NCBI GenBank assembly: GCA_005878985.1 | Contig: VBMA01000089.1 | Span: 1 to 35,762, forward strand | From: Methanobacteriota archaeon | Lineage (GTDB): Archaea > Thermoplasmatota > Thermoplasmata > RBG-16-68-12 | Direction of reading: 5' to 3' | DNA: 35,762 nt | In this document: positions 16,184 through 22,696 of the stretch, piece by piece | How the letters are laid out: the number at the start of each line of letters is the position of its first letter | How positions within the stretch are numbered: position 1 is the stretch's first letter | Position numbers and translations under genes: made by a program | The notes under the pieces: model-generated | Databases searched by the model: none | What the model was told of the DNA's origin: nothing | The model's input: the letters and a program-made list of their open reading frames with translations, nothing else

Positions 16184-16209
16184 CGCGTTTCGTGATTCTC
16201 ACAAACGCG
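16184..16209. repeat. Perfect 7-bp inverted repeat CGCGTTT/AAACGCG
   Basis: Stem arms at 16184-16190 and 16203-16209 with a 12-nt loop, lying after the PP-loop gene and before the next promoter on the same strand. It may be a terminator for the glyS unit, though no clear T-run follows, or an operator. Confidence 0.3.
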
Positions 16210-16247
16210 ATTGAGTGCAGGCCGTCCCATCGGTGACGGTCCCAACT

Positions 16248-16838
16248 TCAGAAGAGTTCTCGGAGACCTGCACCTTCCGCCGGAGAACGGTGAGCCACAT
16301 GAGCCCACGTCGCCGGGAGGCCCAACAGCATCGCCGCGTCGCGGAGCATCGTGCGCGACGGGGTGGCACCTCGCGCAACCGCATGGATCGGGAAGGTCAC
16401 GTCAAGGCGCCGAAGCGCGGCGACCATCTTAGCATCGAACCGCGACGGTCCGAGTCCGGAAAGCATGGGACCACGATCCGCAGTCCCGAGAGCCGCATGA
16501 AGGGGAACGAGGTTCTCGACGTCACTGCGAGGCAGTCTCGGATGCGCCGTCGCGATCTGCGTCCGGATCCGGATCGCCTCTGCTCGATTCAGCATGACAT
16601 ACTCGACGCGATAGTCGAGATGCGTCTTCGCCGCCCTGGCGGCTAGGAGGTCGGGTGAGCCTTCGACGCCCGCGACCACGCACACCAACGCGCACCGTTT
16701 TCGCGCGATCATCGCGAGGAGCGTGCTCGCGAGCCCGCCCGAGTAGGCGAGCGCACTTCGGGGCCGTCCCTTGACCTCTTGCGCAACCCGATGTTCGAGT
16801 CGGCGGACGAACACGTCGACGTCGCGCGACGACGCCAT
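16248..16838 (-). CDS. PP-loop ATPase-like protein (asparagine synthase-related)
   Basis: About 196 residues with the adenylating PP-loop fold. SALAYSGGLASTLLAMIA at 28-45 matches the SGGxDS loop, but the usual aspartate is alanine (A37). Later segments fit: CALVCVVAGVEGS, HLDYRVEYVML, VPLHAALGTA, MLSGLGPSRFDAKMVA, and a C-terminal PSRTMLRDAAMLLGLP as in asparagine synthase. No glutaminase half is present. PP-loop enzymes activate a carbonyl with ATP for amination or thiolation, often on tRNA. ATG 16838 lies 4 nt after the glyS stop, so the pair is translationally coupled. The upstream extension to 17033 would overlap glyS and is a shadow frame. Confidence 0.75.
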   Translation of the reverse strand: MASSRDVDVFVRRLEHRVAQEVKGRPRSALAYSGGLASTLLAMIARKRCALVCVVAGVEGSPDLLAARAAKTHLDYRVEYVMLNRAEAIRIRTQIATAHPRLPRSDVENLVPLHAALGTADRGPMLSGLGPSRFDAKMVAALRRLDVTFPIHAVARGATPSRTMLRDAAMLLGLPATWAHVAHRSPAEGAGLRELF

Positions 16839-16842
16839 CGGC

Positions 16843-18327
16843 TCACGCGCCGAATGCGACTTCGCCCGCGAGGAGTCGGTCGAGCGTTTCCGTGAGGTCC
16901 GCCTCCCTGACCCGGATCTGCTTTTGCGAATCCCGCTCGCGGACCGTGACGCCTTTCCCTTCGAGCGTCTCGTGGTCGACCGTGACGGAGAACGGCGTGC
17001 CGATTTCGTCCATTCGAGCGTACCGTCGGCCAATCGATCCGGACTCGTCGTACGATACGGTGAGCCGTTTCCTCAGGTTCGCGTGGAGCGACTCGGCCTT
17101 CTCCGGCAGTCCGTCTTTGTTCACGAGCGGGAAGACGCCGACGCTCACCGGAGCGATTCGGGGCGGGAGCCGCAGGATGACCCGGTCGGCTTTGCCATAC
17201 GACAGGTCCAGCAACGCCCAGAGGTTGCGGTCCACCCCGAACGACAGCTCGAGCACATGGGGGATGAGCCTCGAGCCGCCGAACGTAACGGATTGCTTCA
17301 CGTGTGACATCGCTTCATGGCCTTTGAGGTCGTGGTCCGTCCGATAGTGGACCCCTCCGACCTCTTTGAAACCGCCCAGACTTTCTTGCTTCACCTGGAT
17401 GTCGAAGTGGATCTTGTTGTAAAACGCGCGCTCCTTTTCGTCGAGCTCCGCGAATCGGAACGCGTCGCGTGGGACTCGGAGTCCCTCCAAGTAGAACCGC
17501 TGGACCGCGGCGAGGTGATAGACATACCAGGGCGGGAGATCGCGGGCGACGAGATCTTTCGCGGCAATGTCATGGGCGCCCGGCTGGTTTTTCTCCGCCG
17601 CCCACGCAATGCGAATCGGCGTGGACGCGACCGCGTCGAATCGCAGGCCGTCCGCGAAGGTCGCGGGGTCGAAGAAAATCTGGAGTTCCGCCTGGAGGAA
17701 CTCCCGCATGCGGTATGCGCCCTGTCGCGGGCTGATCTCGTTTCGGTAGGCCCGCCCGATGATCGCGAGGCCCAGCGGAAGTCTCCGGCGAAGCGCCTCG
17801 AACTCCCGTTTGAAGTTCAGGTACACGCCCTGAGCGGTCTCCGGCCTCAGGTACGCGCGGTCTTTGCCGGTCGGCCCGACCTCGAGCGGGAACATCATGT
17901 TGAAGGGCCGCGCCGGACCGAGTTCGCCCTTGCAGTTCGGGCATCGGATCTTCAGTTCGCGGATCCGCGCGTCGATCTCGGCGGGCGTCAGGCCCTCCTC
18001 TTCTTCGTGGGTCGCGGCTTCGAGTAGCTGGTCCCCACGATACGATTCGCCGCACCGGGTGCATGTGACCAGGATGTCGGTGAAGTGATCCACGTGGCCG
18101 GAGGCCTTGAGGGCCGGCTCCGGGAGGATCGTCGTCGTGTCGATCAGGTGGTAGTCGTCGCTCAGCCCGAGGAAGGTCTCGATCCAGAGGTCCTCCCAGC
18201 GCCGGCGCATCAGGACACCGTTGTGGCCGTAGTCGTAGAAACCCGCGAAACCTCCGTACAGGTCGACCGCGGGCCATAGGAACCCGCGACGAACGGACAG
18301 GGACATCACGTCATCGTAGGAGGCCAT
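16843..18327 (-). CDS. glyS: Glycyl-tRNA synthetase (class II, homodimeric type)
   Basis: 494 residues; charges tRNA-Gly with glycine using ATP. The N-terminal motif 1 region includes GGFAGFYDYGHNGVLMRRRW. A zinc knuckle is formed by C89/C92 and C129/C132. PFNMMFPLEVGPTGKDRAYL and LRPETAQGVYLNFK at 160-173 are glycine-specific. Motif 2 is RNEISPRQGAYRMREFLQAE and motif 3 lies around SFGVDRNLWALLDLSYG. The anticodon-binding domain closes the protein. The length is shorter than many archaeal enzymes and close to bacterial homodimeric ones. ATG 18327 is leaderless by the TATA box at 18351-18360. The PP-loop gene follows after 4 nt. Confidence 0.96.
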   Translation of the reverse strand: MASYDDVMSLSVRRGFLWPAVDLYGGFAGFYDYGHNGVLMRRRWEDLWIETFLGLSDDYHLIDTTTILPEPALKASGHVDHFTDILVTCTRCGESYRGDQLLEAATHEEEEGLTPAEIDARIRELKIRCPNCKGELGPARPFNMMFPLEVGPTGKDRAYLRPETAQGVYLNFKREFEALRRRLPLGLAIIGRAYRNEISPRQGAYRMREFLQAELQIFFDPATFADGLRFDAVASTPIRIAWAAEKNQPGAHDIAAKDLVARDLPPWYVYHLAAVQRFYLEGLRVPRDAFRFAELDEKERAFYNKIHFDIQVKQESLGGFKEVGGVHYRTDHDLKGHEAMSHVKQSVTFGGSRLIPHVLELSFGVDRNLWALLDLSYGKADRVILRLPPRIAPVSVGVFPLVNKDGLPEKAESLHANLRKRLTVSYDESGSIGRRYARMDEIGTPFSVTVDHETLEGKGVTVRERDSQKQIRVREADLTETLDRLLAGEVAFGA

Positions 18328-18350
18328 CGCCGCCAGAAAGTGAGGGGTTC

Positions 18351-18360
18351 GGATAAAGGA
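18351..18360 (-). promoter_or_regulatory. TATA box of glyS
   Basis: Minus-strand TCCTTTATCC, centred about 27 nt before ATG 18327. This fits a leaderless glyS transcript. Confidence 0.5.
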
Positions 18361-18379
18361 TGGGGTGCGAGCCGATTCT

Positions 18380-19516
18380 TCATCGGGTCGAACGTGTGAT
18401 GCGGCGTCGAGGTCCTCGAATCATCGATGCGTCTCGCACCGACGGGCTCGGTGCCGGCCAGAGTCGTCCCCCCGAGACGACAAGCCGGACATCGCTCGCG
18501 GAGGCTCGCAAGATCGACGCAAACCCACTCCGTCCTCCCGGAAGATCCAGGATAACGAGGTCCGCGCGCGCCCCGACGCGAATCGCCGACGTGGCATGCG
18601 GATCAGCGAGACGACGTCCTCGCAACGCCATCTCGAGGATCTCGCGCGCCGGGACGCCGCCTTTCATCCGCGCGACCCGGTACGCGAATTCCATTTCCCG
18701 CAGCAGGGACGGCGTGTTGATCATCGCGTTGTCGGTCCCCAGGTGAAGCTCAACCCCTTGTCGCAACATGCCAGGGATGTCCGGGGTCATCCCAAAGAAT
18801 GCGTTCGACCTCGGACATACGACGATCGGCACATGCGCATCGGCGCAGCGCTCGAGGTCCGCGTCCGTCGCGTGGAGCATATGGACCAGGAATGCGGGAC
18901 TCAGATCGAGGACCGCATCGATCTCCTCGCGCACTCGTTCGGAACAGTGGATCGCGAAGATTTTCTTCGCCCGTCGGGCGTCCGCGGCGAGCTTCTCAAT
19001 CGCATCGCGCGGCCAATCGATGTATGAGCTCACCGCGATCCCGTCCGAGGCCCGCAAGATCGCCGCGACTTCTCGGGGATCGTAGGATAACCCGACGGGC
19101 CGTCCGAGGGCGAGACCTTGCATGGGCATCGCCGCAAGGGCGGCGTACAGCAATTTGAGTCCATTCAGTCCTCCTTCCCGGAAGTCGGAGAATCCCGTGG
19201 TCCCGGTTCGGATCATCGTTGCCATCGCGCGTCGCATCGCGGCGATGACCGCGGCGTCCTTTGCCTTCGCGAGGACCCGGTGCTTGAGGCCATGCGGTGG
19301 GGCGACGAGCTCCTCGATCGTCCCTTTCAATTCCTGGGTCACGATCGCGTCGCCGAGGTGCGTGTGCGCGTTCCACAATCCCGGGAGGATGAGGCCCTCG
19401 GCGAGCGGGCGACGCGTCCGTCCGGAACGAATCTCCACGACGACATCTTCCTCCCATCCGACGGTCCCTTCCCGGAAGCGCTGGCCGTCGTAGAACCAGC
19501 CCGAGACGCGTTGCAC
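18380..19516 (-). CDS. Amidohydrolase family protein (cytosine deaminase/chlorohydrolase-like)
   Basis: About 378 residues. The amidohydrolase metal site is visible: HTH in LWNAHTHLGD, a histidine in KKIFAIHCSERV, a further histidine in FLVHMLHATD, and an aspartate in HLGTDNAMIN. The C-terminal beta-domain segment VGARADLVILDLPGG is typical of the MtaD/SsnA/TrzN group that deaminates adenosine-like nucleosides, guanine or pterins. The substrate cannot be read from the sequence. I chose GTG 19516 because the TATA box CGTTTAAACG at 19537-19548 lies 26 nt upstream; the longer frame to 19687 crosses this box and runs into the tRNA half. Confidence 0.85.
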   Translation of the reverse strand: MQRVSGWFYDGQRFREGTVGWEEDVVVEIRSGRTRRPLAEGLILPGLWNAHTHLGDAIVTQELKGTIEELVAPPHGLKHRVLAKAKDAAVIAAMRRAMATMIRTGTTGFSDFREGGLNGLKLLYAALAAMPMQGLALGRPVGLSYDPREVAAILRASDGIAVSSYIDWPRDAIEKLAADARRAKKIFAIHCSERVREEIDAVLDLSPAFLVHMLHATDADLERCADAHVPIVVCPRSNAFFGMTPDIPGMLRQGVELHLGTDNAMINTPSLLREMEFAYRVARMKGGVPAREILEMALRGRRLADPHATSAIRVGARADLVILDLPGGRSGFASILRASASDVRLVVSGGRLWPAPSPSVRDASMIRGPRRRITRSTR

Positions 19517-19536
19517 GGCGCGCGATGGTTGGGTCG

Positions 19537-19548
19537 CGTTTAAACGTT
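19537..19548 (-). promoter_or_regulatory. TATA box of the amidohydrolase gene
   Basis: Palindromic GCGTTTAAACGT, centred about 26 nt before GTG 19516. It decides the start of that gene. Confidence 0.45.
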
Positions 19549-19679
19549 CTTCGCTTCCGGCAGATATCCTCGGAATGTTTATGGCGTGGAAGCTTTTCCT
19601 TCCGTCGGCACCACCGGAACGCAGCGGGTTGGAGCGGGAACCTCCGCCGAGCCGCCTGTGGGAAGGCGGTCGCACAAAT

Positions 19680-19723
19680 GCCGCCATAGCTCAGCCCGGC
19701 AGAGCGGCAGTTTCGTAAACTGT
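19680..19723 (+). pseudogene. 5' half of a tRNA-Thr(CGU), cut in the anticodon arm
   Basis: Acceptor strand GCCGCCA (19680-19686), TA, D-arm GCTC...GAGC with GG in the loop, then anticodon stem GCAGT, loop TTCGTAA with anticodon CGT (19714-19716), and ACTGT. No variable loop, T-arm or 3' acceptor strand follows. The missing part is at 21315-21360: its acceptor strand TGGCGGC pairs perfectly with GCCGCCA, including the A7-T66 pair. No TATA box is evident in the 60 bp upstream. The core CAGTTTCGTAAACTG at 19708-19722 is repeated exactly at 21315-21329. Confidence 0.75.
19708..19722 (+). repeat. Left copy of 15-bp core (possible attL)
   Basis: CAGTTTCGTAAACTG, identical to 21315-21329 and itself an inverted repeat around CGT. 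The two copies are 1,607 bp apart in direct orientation, at the junctions of the interrupted tRNA. Confidence 0.6.
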
Positions 19724-19770
19724 CGGGACGACCCTACAGATTCTTCACGTCTCTTCGGGCTTTCGCCGCA

Positions 19771-20568
19771 TCATTGCACTGAGCTCGGTTGAAAGTCTGT
19801 CGAGTTATTCGCCGACTCAATCCGCGCCAACCATGTGCCGAGCAGCGAACTATCCCCTTTGCGGATCATGTCTTCGATTACCCCGTAAGGGATGACTTTG
19901 ACGGGTGGGAGAAGACCGCGGGGTATGAGAATGACGTTGCCCAGTCTGGGATCCATGAACCACCGGCCCCCATAGTCGTGAATGAGAGACTCCCCAAAGT
20001 AGCTGCCCCACATCGCGAGCAACCGACCGAGCTGAACGAAAGGGGGCACGCCGGACTTTCCAACCTGGGTTAGGATGTCCGCTGCTTTCTCAAGGGACTT
20101 GACGGTGAATTCCAGGTCGACGGAGAAGTCTAGCTTCGCCAGCGTAATGACCTGCGCGGCGTCATACGCGTGGGCGGAATCCGGTATCTCAACAAGCTGC
20201 TGTCCCTCCCGAGCGAGAACCTCCGCGGTCCCGAGGTACCGGGTGAACCGGGATGAATCTGGCAGACCTCCTCCGGTCGGGTTGCCGTACAACGTGACGA
20301 AAGCACCCCCTATGTACTGACGCATACCCGGAAGCCGTGAGGGCGGAAGTGTTTCAAGGTCCACCAAAACGAACCTCGGATCTGCCGCGTGGACCCTAAG
20401 TAGATCCTGTGACGGGTCGTCAAGTTCGACAAAAAATGCCGTCCCTCCATCGATCTTCGATTCTGTCGAGTCACGCCAAGCTCCTCTGAGGAGGACGCCC
20501 CCAAGCTGGCTCTCGCCTGGAAGGGGGGCTAAAATAGTGTTCCCATGTGGGACATCGGGTGAGGTCAT
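19771..20568 (-). CDS. Unrecognised protein within the tRNA-bounded insert
   Basis: 265 residues, no family recognised. It lacks a signal peptide and transmembrane helices. The C-terminal half holds the most conserved-looking segment: LGRLLAMWGSYFGESLIHDY, GGRWFMDPRLGNVILIPRG, and VIEDMIRKGDSSLLGTWLA. This faintly recalls uncharacterised bacterial proteins with an L-G-E...G-G-x-W pattern. Codon third positions look less G/C-rich than in neighbouring genes, which suits transfer. It has none of the tyrosine-recombinase or transposase signatures, so it is probably cargo, not the integrase. It is the only convincing protein gene between the two tRNA halves. Confidence 0.6.
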   Translation of the reverse strand: MTSPDVPHGNTILAPLPGESQLGGVLLRGAWRDSTESKIDGGTAFFVELDDPSQDLLRVHAADPRFVLVDLETLPPSRLPGMRQYIGGAFVTLYGNPTGGGLPDSSRFTRYLGTAEVLAREGQQLVEIPDSAHAYDAAQVITLAKLDFSVDLEFTVKSLEKAADILTQVGKSGVPPFVQLGRLLAMWGSYFGESLIHDYGGRWFMDPRLGNVILIPRGLLPPVKVIPYGVIEDMIRKGDSSLLGTWLARIESANNSTDFQPSSVQ

Positions 20569-20813
20569 CCTACTCGCTACTGGGTCGTCAAGGACCTCAA
20601 CGAACCGCCGCCGGATATTGATTTCTAGCTCGCCGACAACTGACGAGTAGCCCTAAGCATAGTCCCGTAGGACTCTTCGAGCTCAATGAGCTGGTAGCCT
20701 CCTCACGCGACCAGTCATCACCCCAGATAGGTTTACTCGGGGCCCGGTCCACTGGTGCCAGCATCAAACTCATGGGCTATTTTTGGCCCGCTGATCTCTC
20801 CGCTAATGGGTCG

Positions 20814-20842
20814 ATCTGATCGCCCCGCCAGAGGGCGTTCAG
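20814..20842 (+). repeat. 29-bp imperfect direct repeat, copy 1
   Basis: Begins ATCTGATCGCCCCGCC and ends GGCGTTCAG. Copy 2 at 20857-20885 begins ATCTGATCGTCCCGCC and has the same end. A 14-nt spacer separates them. Part of copy 1 can fold as CGCCC/GGGCG. Confidence 0.55.
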
Positions 20843-20856
20843 AAGAAAAGTAGGCA

Positions 20857-20885
20857 ATCTGATCGTCCCGCCACGAGGCGTTCAG
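20857..20885 (+). repeat. 29-bp imperfect direct repeat, copy 2
   Basis: Matches copy 1 except for four internal positions by eye. Period is 43 nt. Two copies only, so an iteron or protein-binding pair is more likely than a CRISPR array. Confidence 0.55.
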
Positions 20886-21178
20886 GCCGGGACTAGGCCT
20901 CTGGCACGACGGTGGCGAGTCCCCGCCCTTGAATCGTGTAGTCCTGACGGGTCGTAATCCGAAAATCGGTATTGAACGGGACTCGATAGTGGGCAAGTCT
21001 GGTCCCCACTCGGTCCATACTTCCCGAGTATCGAAACTAGGTCGACCCCCGTGGGAGCCCGCCAAGGACCTCGGCGTTCTGGTCTCGGACGGCCCCGCGT
21101 CGTGGAGAGCAGCGCCCTGGTCCAGCGGCTCCTCGTGCCGTAGCCTTGATAACCACCGCAGGATTCTGGGCGACTTGC

Positions 21179-21282
21179 GCCGCCTTAGCTCAGCCCAGCA
21201 GAGCGGCAGTTTCGTATGCGCAGGCGGAAGACGCTTGCACCGAAGGAACTGCAGGTCGAGGGAGCAAAGCCCTCAGGCGGCT
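21179..21282 (+). tRNA. tRNA-Thr(CGU) with a 30-nt intron
   Basis: Acceptor strands GCCGCCT (21179-21185) and AGGCGGC (21275-21281) pair fully. The D-stem is GCTC/GAGC, the anticodon stem GCAGT (21206-21210) with ACTGC (21248-21252), the variable loop AGGTC, and the T-stem GAGGG/CCCTC. Anticodon CGT is at 21213-21215 and T21282 is the discriminator, as expected for archaeal tRNA-Thr. CCA is not encoded. Oddities: the T-loop AGCAAAG lacks the usual TTC start and the D-loop has AG where GG is expected, so elbow contacts may be weak or the gene may be decaying. TTGATAAC at 21146 is a candidate promoter. Confidence 0.72.
21217..21246 (+). other. Archaeal tRNA intron between positions 37 and 38
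   Basis: The 30-nt insert makes a bulge-helix-bulge. The central helix is TTCG (21211-21214) with CGAA (21241-21244). Three-nt bulges TAT (21215-21217) and GGA (21245-21247) are each cut after their second base, giving exactly 37/38 splicing. The inner stem is GCAGGCG/CGCTTGC with loop GAAGA. Canonical for the archaeal splicing endonuclease. Confidence 0.75.
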
Positions 21283-21314
21283 CCTCTCAAACTTGTGGGT
21301 GCGCGGCCAAACGA

Positions 21315-21329
21315 CAGTTTCGTAAACTG
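21315..21329 (+). repeat. Right copy of 15-bp core (possible attR)
   Basis: CAGTTTCGTAAACTG, the exact second copy of 19708-19722. It begins the 3' half of the interrupted tRNA. Confidence 0.6.
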
Positions 21330-21360
21330 CATGTCGGGGGATCGAAGCCCTCTGGCGGCT
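21315..21360 (+). pseudogene. 3' half of the interrupted tRNA-Thr(CGU)
   Basis: After the core come ATGTC (variable loop), T-arm GGGGG-ATCGAAG-CCCTC, acceptor strand TGGCGGC (21353-21359) and discriminator T21360. No D-arm or 5' acceptor strand precedes it. Joined to 19680-19718 it gives a complete tRNA with perfect acceptor and anticodon stems, which the flanking local sequence does not. Confidence 0.75.
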
Positions 21361-21409
21361 CCCCACCTTCTCGCGCTTGCGGCCAGGACCGCCATTCGAT
21401 CAATCTTTC

Positions 21410-22048
21410 TCATTTCACTTCTTGGCGTCGCCAGAGCCGATCGATCCGACCGGGCAAGATGAAGAACACCGGATAGAGCACGTACGCCCCGAGGCTGAGG
21501 ACGGGGTCGACGAAAGCGAGCAGGATGGCCGCCGCAGAGAAGCCCGGTCCCATGAGCATCCGGCGGCGGGCCAGCCAGATGAAACGGTCGTTGAGGCCGG
21601 CTTCCACGAGGTGATGATGGAACGTGGCGTACCAGATCGCGAGGAACATGAACATCTGGATTGCCAGGAGGTTGAGCCCGTAGGCCACGATGGTCACTGG
21701 CAGGAACGGGTGATGTCCCAGGAGGGCCGTCGTGAGCGGAAGCAGGCCGACGAAGAGGAGGAAGACGTTGTTCAACCAGATGAACGTCCGATCCGTGCGC
21801 TTCACGACTTGGAATCCAACGTGATGGCCGACCCAGAAGACCCCGAGCGTGACGAAGCTGAGCGCGTAGGTCAGGACGCCGGTCACGACGTCCTCCAGGG
21901 CCGGAAGGTCCTGTTGTGCCGGTCCCGTGATGTAGGGGATCGTCAGGCTGAGCCCGAGGACCGTCATCACGGCTCCGAAGATGCCGTCCGTCAGGGCCTC
22001 GACCCTTGTTTTTCCGAGTCCTGTGACCGAGCCGCTTCGCGCGCTCAT
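21410..22048 (-). CDS. TMEM175/DUF1211-type membrane channel protein
   Basis: 212 residues with about six hydrophobic segments. The first helix carries the family signature RVEALTDGIFGAVMTVLGLS at 15-34; most members have FSD where this has LTD (19-21). In prokaryotic and lysosomal TMEM175 proteins this helix lines a potassium-selective pore built by four subunits. Other helices include YALSFVTLGVFWVGHHVGF and LNNVFLLFVGLLPLTTALLG. ATG 22048 is close to leaderless: CTTATAG at about 22077-22083 (minus strand) lies 30 nt upstream, within an inverted repeat at 22066-22103 that may regulate it. Confidence 0.83.
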   Translation of the reverse strand: MSARSGSVTGLGKTRVEALTDGIFGAVMTVLGLSLTIPYITGPAQQDLPALEDVVTGVLTYALSFVTLGVFWVGHHVGFQVVKRTDRTFIWLNNVFLLFVGLLPLTTALLGHHPFLPVTIVAYGLNLLAIQMFMFLAIWYATFHHHLVEAGLNDRFIWLARRRMLMGPGFSAAAILLAFVDPVLSLGAYVLYPVFFILPGRIDRLWRRQEVK

Positions 22049-22065
22049 GAGGCTGCCGCGCGATA

Positions 22066-22103
22066 GTCACGGTGGGCTATAAGTCCGGCCCACCTCCGGT
22101 GAC
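22066..22103. promoter_or_regulatory. Inverted repeat surrounding the TATA box of the TMEM175-like gene
   Basis: GGTGGGC (22071-22077) pairs with GCCCACC (22088-22094). GTCAC (22066-22070) and GTGAC (22099-22103) extend the dyad after a 4-nt interruption. The loop contains the TATA-like TATAAG. Repressor binding here would block promoter recognition. Confidence 0.45.
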
Positions 22104-22160
22104 GGACGTCCATCTCGGTCGTGGCGCACGAGCCCGCGGCGCAGGATGCCGTGCCTTGAG

Positions 22161-22463
22161 TCAGCGAACCTCAGGCCCTCCGCCGGACGGCCGGGTCGGT
22201 GGCATTGCCCCACCGGTCGGCGTTCCACGGATCTTTTTCGGCGCGTTTGCTTGAATCACGGTCTGGCTCGATACGACGTAGATTGGGTTGCCGCTCTGGT
22301 CGTACTCGCCTTCGATCCGCAAGACCCCGGTCAGGATCACCCGGACCTTCAGGGTCGTGCCATCCGACAATTCGTACGTGGACCACGGTTCGGCTTTGGC
22401 CTCAAAATCGATCTGCTCTGCTTCCACTTGGCGCTGCGTCACGGGCGAGATGATTTTGACCAT
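22161..22463 (-). CDS. Small protein of unknown function
   Basis: 100 residues starting MVKIISPVTQRQVEAEQIDF. The middle is beta-rich: WSTYELSDGTTLKVRVILTG, VLRIEGEYDQSGNPIYVVSS. The tail is proline- and glycine-rich and probably disordered. It looks like a single small beta-barrel domain; no family is recognised. ATG 22463 is preferred: the minus-strand GCTTAAGATT at about 22486-22495 lies 26 nt upstream. The frame extending to 22745 has non-coding composition and is rejected. Confidence 0.65.
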   Translation of the reverse strand: MVKIISPVTQRQVEAEQIDFEAKAEPWSTYELSDGTTLKVRVILTGVLRIEGEYDQSGNPIYVVSSQTVIQANAPKKIRGTPTGGAMPPTRPSGGGPEVR

Positions 22464-22696
22464 ACGTTGCGACACCTTCTTCCGAATCTTAAGCGCTCCG
22501 GCCAAGCATCGGAACGGCTGTGCTACAGCCAGACGCAGTTGTCGAGAAACAGCTCGCCTAGGGCCACAGGTTGATTTTCCAAGCGACAGAAGTTTACAAC
22601 GGCCACGCAACCGTTTCGTGATGTCCTCCACTCGGGATGCCTGCGTCGGCGCCCTCCCGGATACCTTTATGGCGGAGCCGTCTGCTTGTCGCCTGT

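Larger units (their letters stand above)
20569..21178. other. Non-coding stretch of the insert with hairpins and repeats
   Basis: I see no believable gene in these 610 bp. Two short inverted repeats stand in a row: AGTCC/GGACT at 20661-20665 and 20670-20674, and AGCTC/GAGCT at 20680-20684 and 20688-20692. Two 29-bp direct repeats follow at 20814 and 20857. TTGATAAC at 21146-21153 is a possible TATA box for the tRNA at 21179. An untranslated RNA cannot be excluded. Confidence 0.5.

Noticed and set aside
16839-17033. N-terminal extension of the PP-loop protein
   Set aside because: Overlaps glyS in another frame and is serine/arginine-rich; ATG 16838 right after the glyS stop is the better start.
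20814-20885. CRISPR-like repeat pair
   Set aside because: Only two units, a 14-nt spacer and no further copies or cas genes in the window.
20733-21065. 110-codon minus-strand frame in the insert
   Set aside because: It covers the 29-bp repeats, has low-complexity proline/serine/glycine-rich content and no promoter or ribosome binding site.
19680-21360. Split tRNA of the trans-spliced kind known from Nanoarchaeum
   Set aside because: The two halves share a full anticodon loop and core in both pieces, and the 5' half already continues with ACTG. True split genes divide once and carry complementary leaders forming a bulge-helix-bulge; I found no such pairing.
20929-21462. 177-codon plus-strand frame across the tRNA region
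   Set aside because: It reads through both the complete tRNA and the 3' tRNA half and into the 3' end of the TMEM175-like gene; composition is not protein-like.
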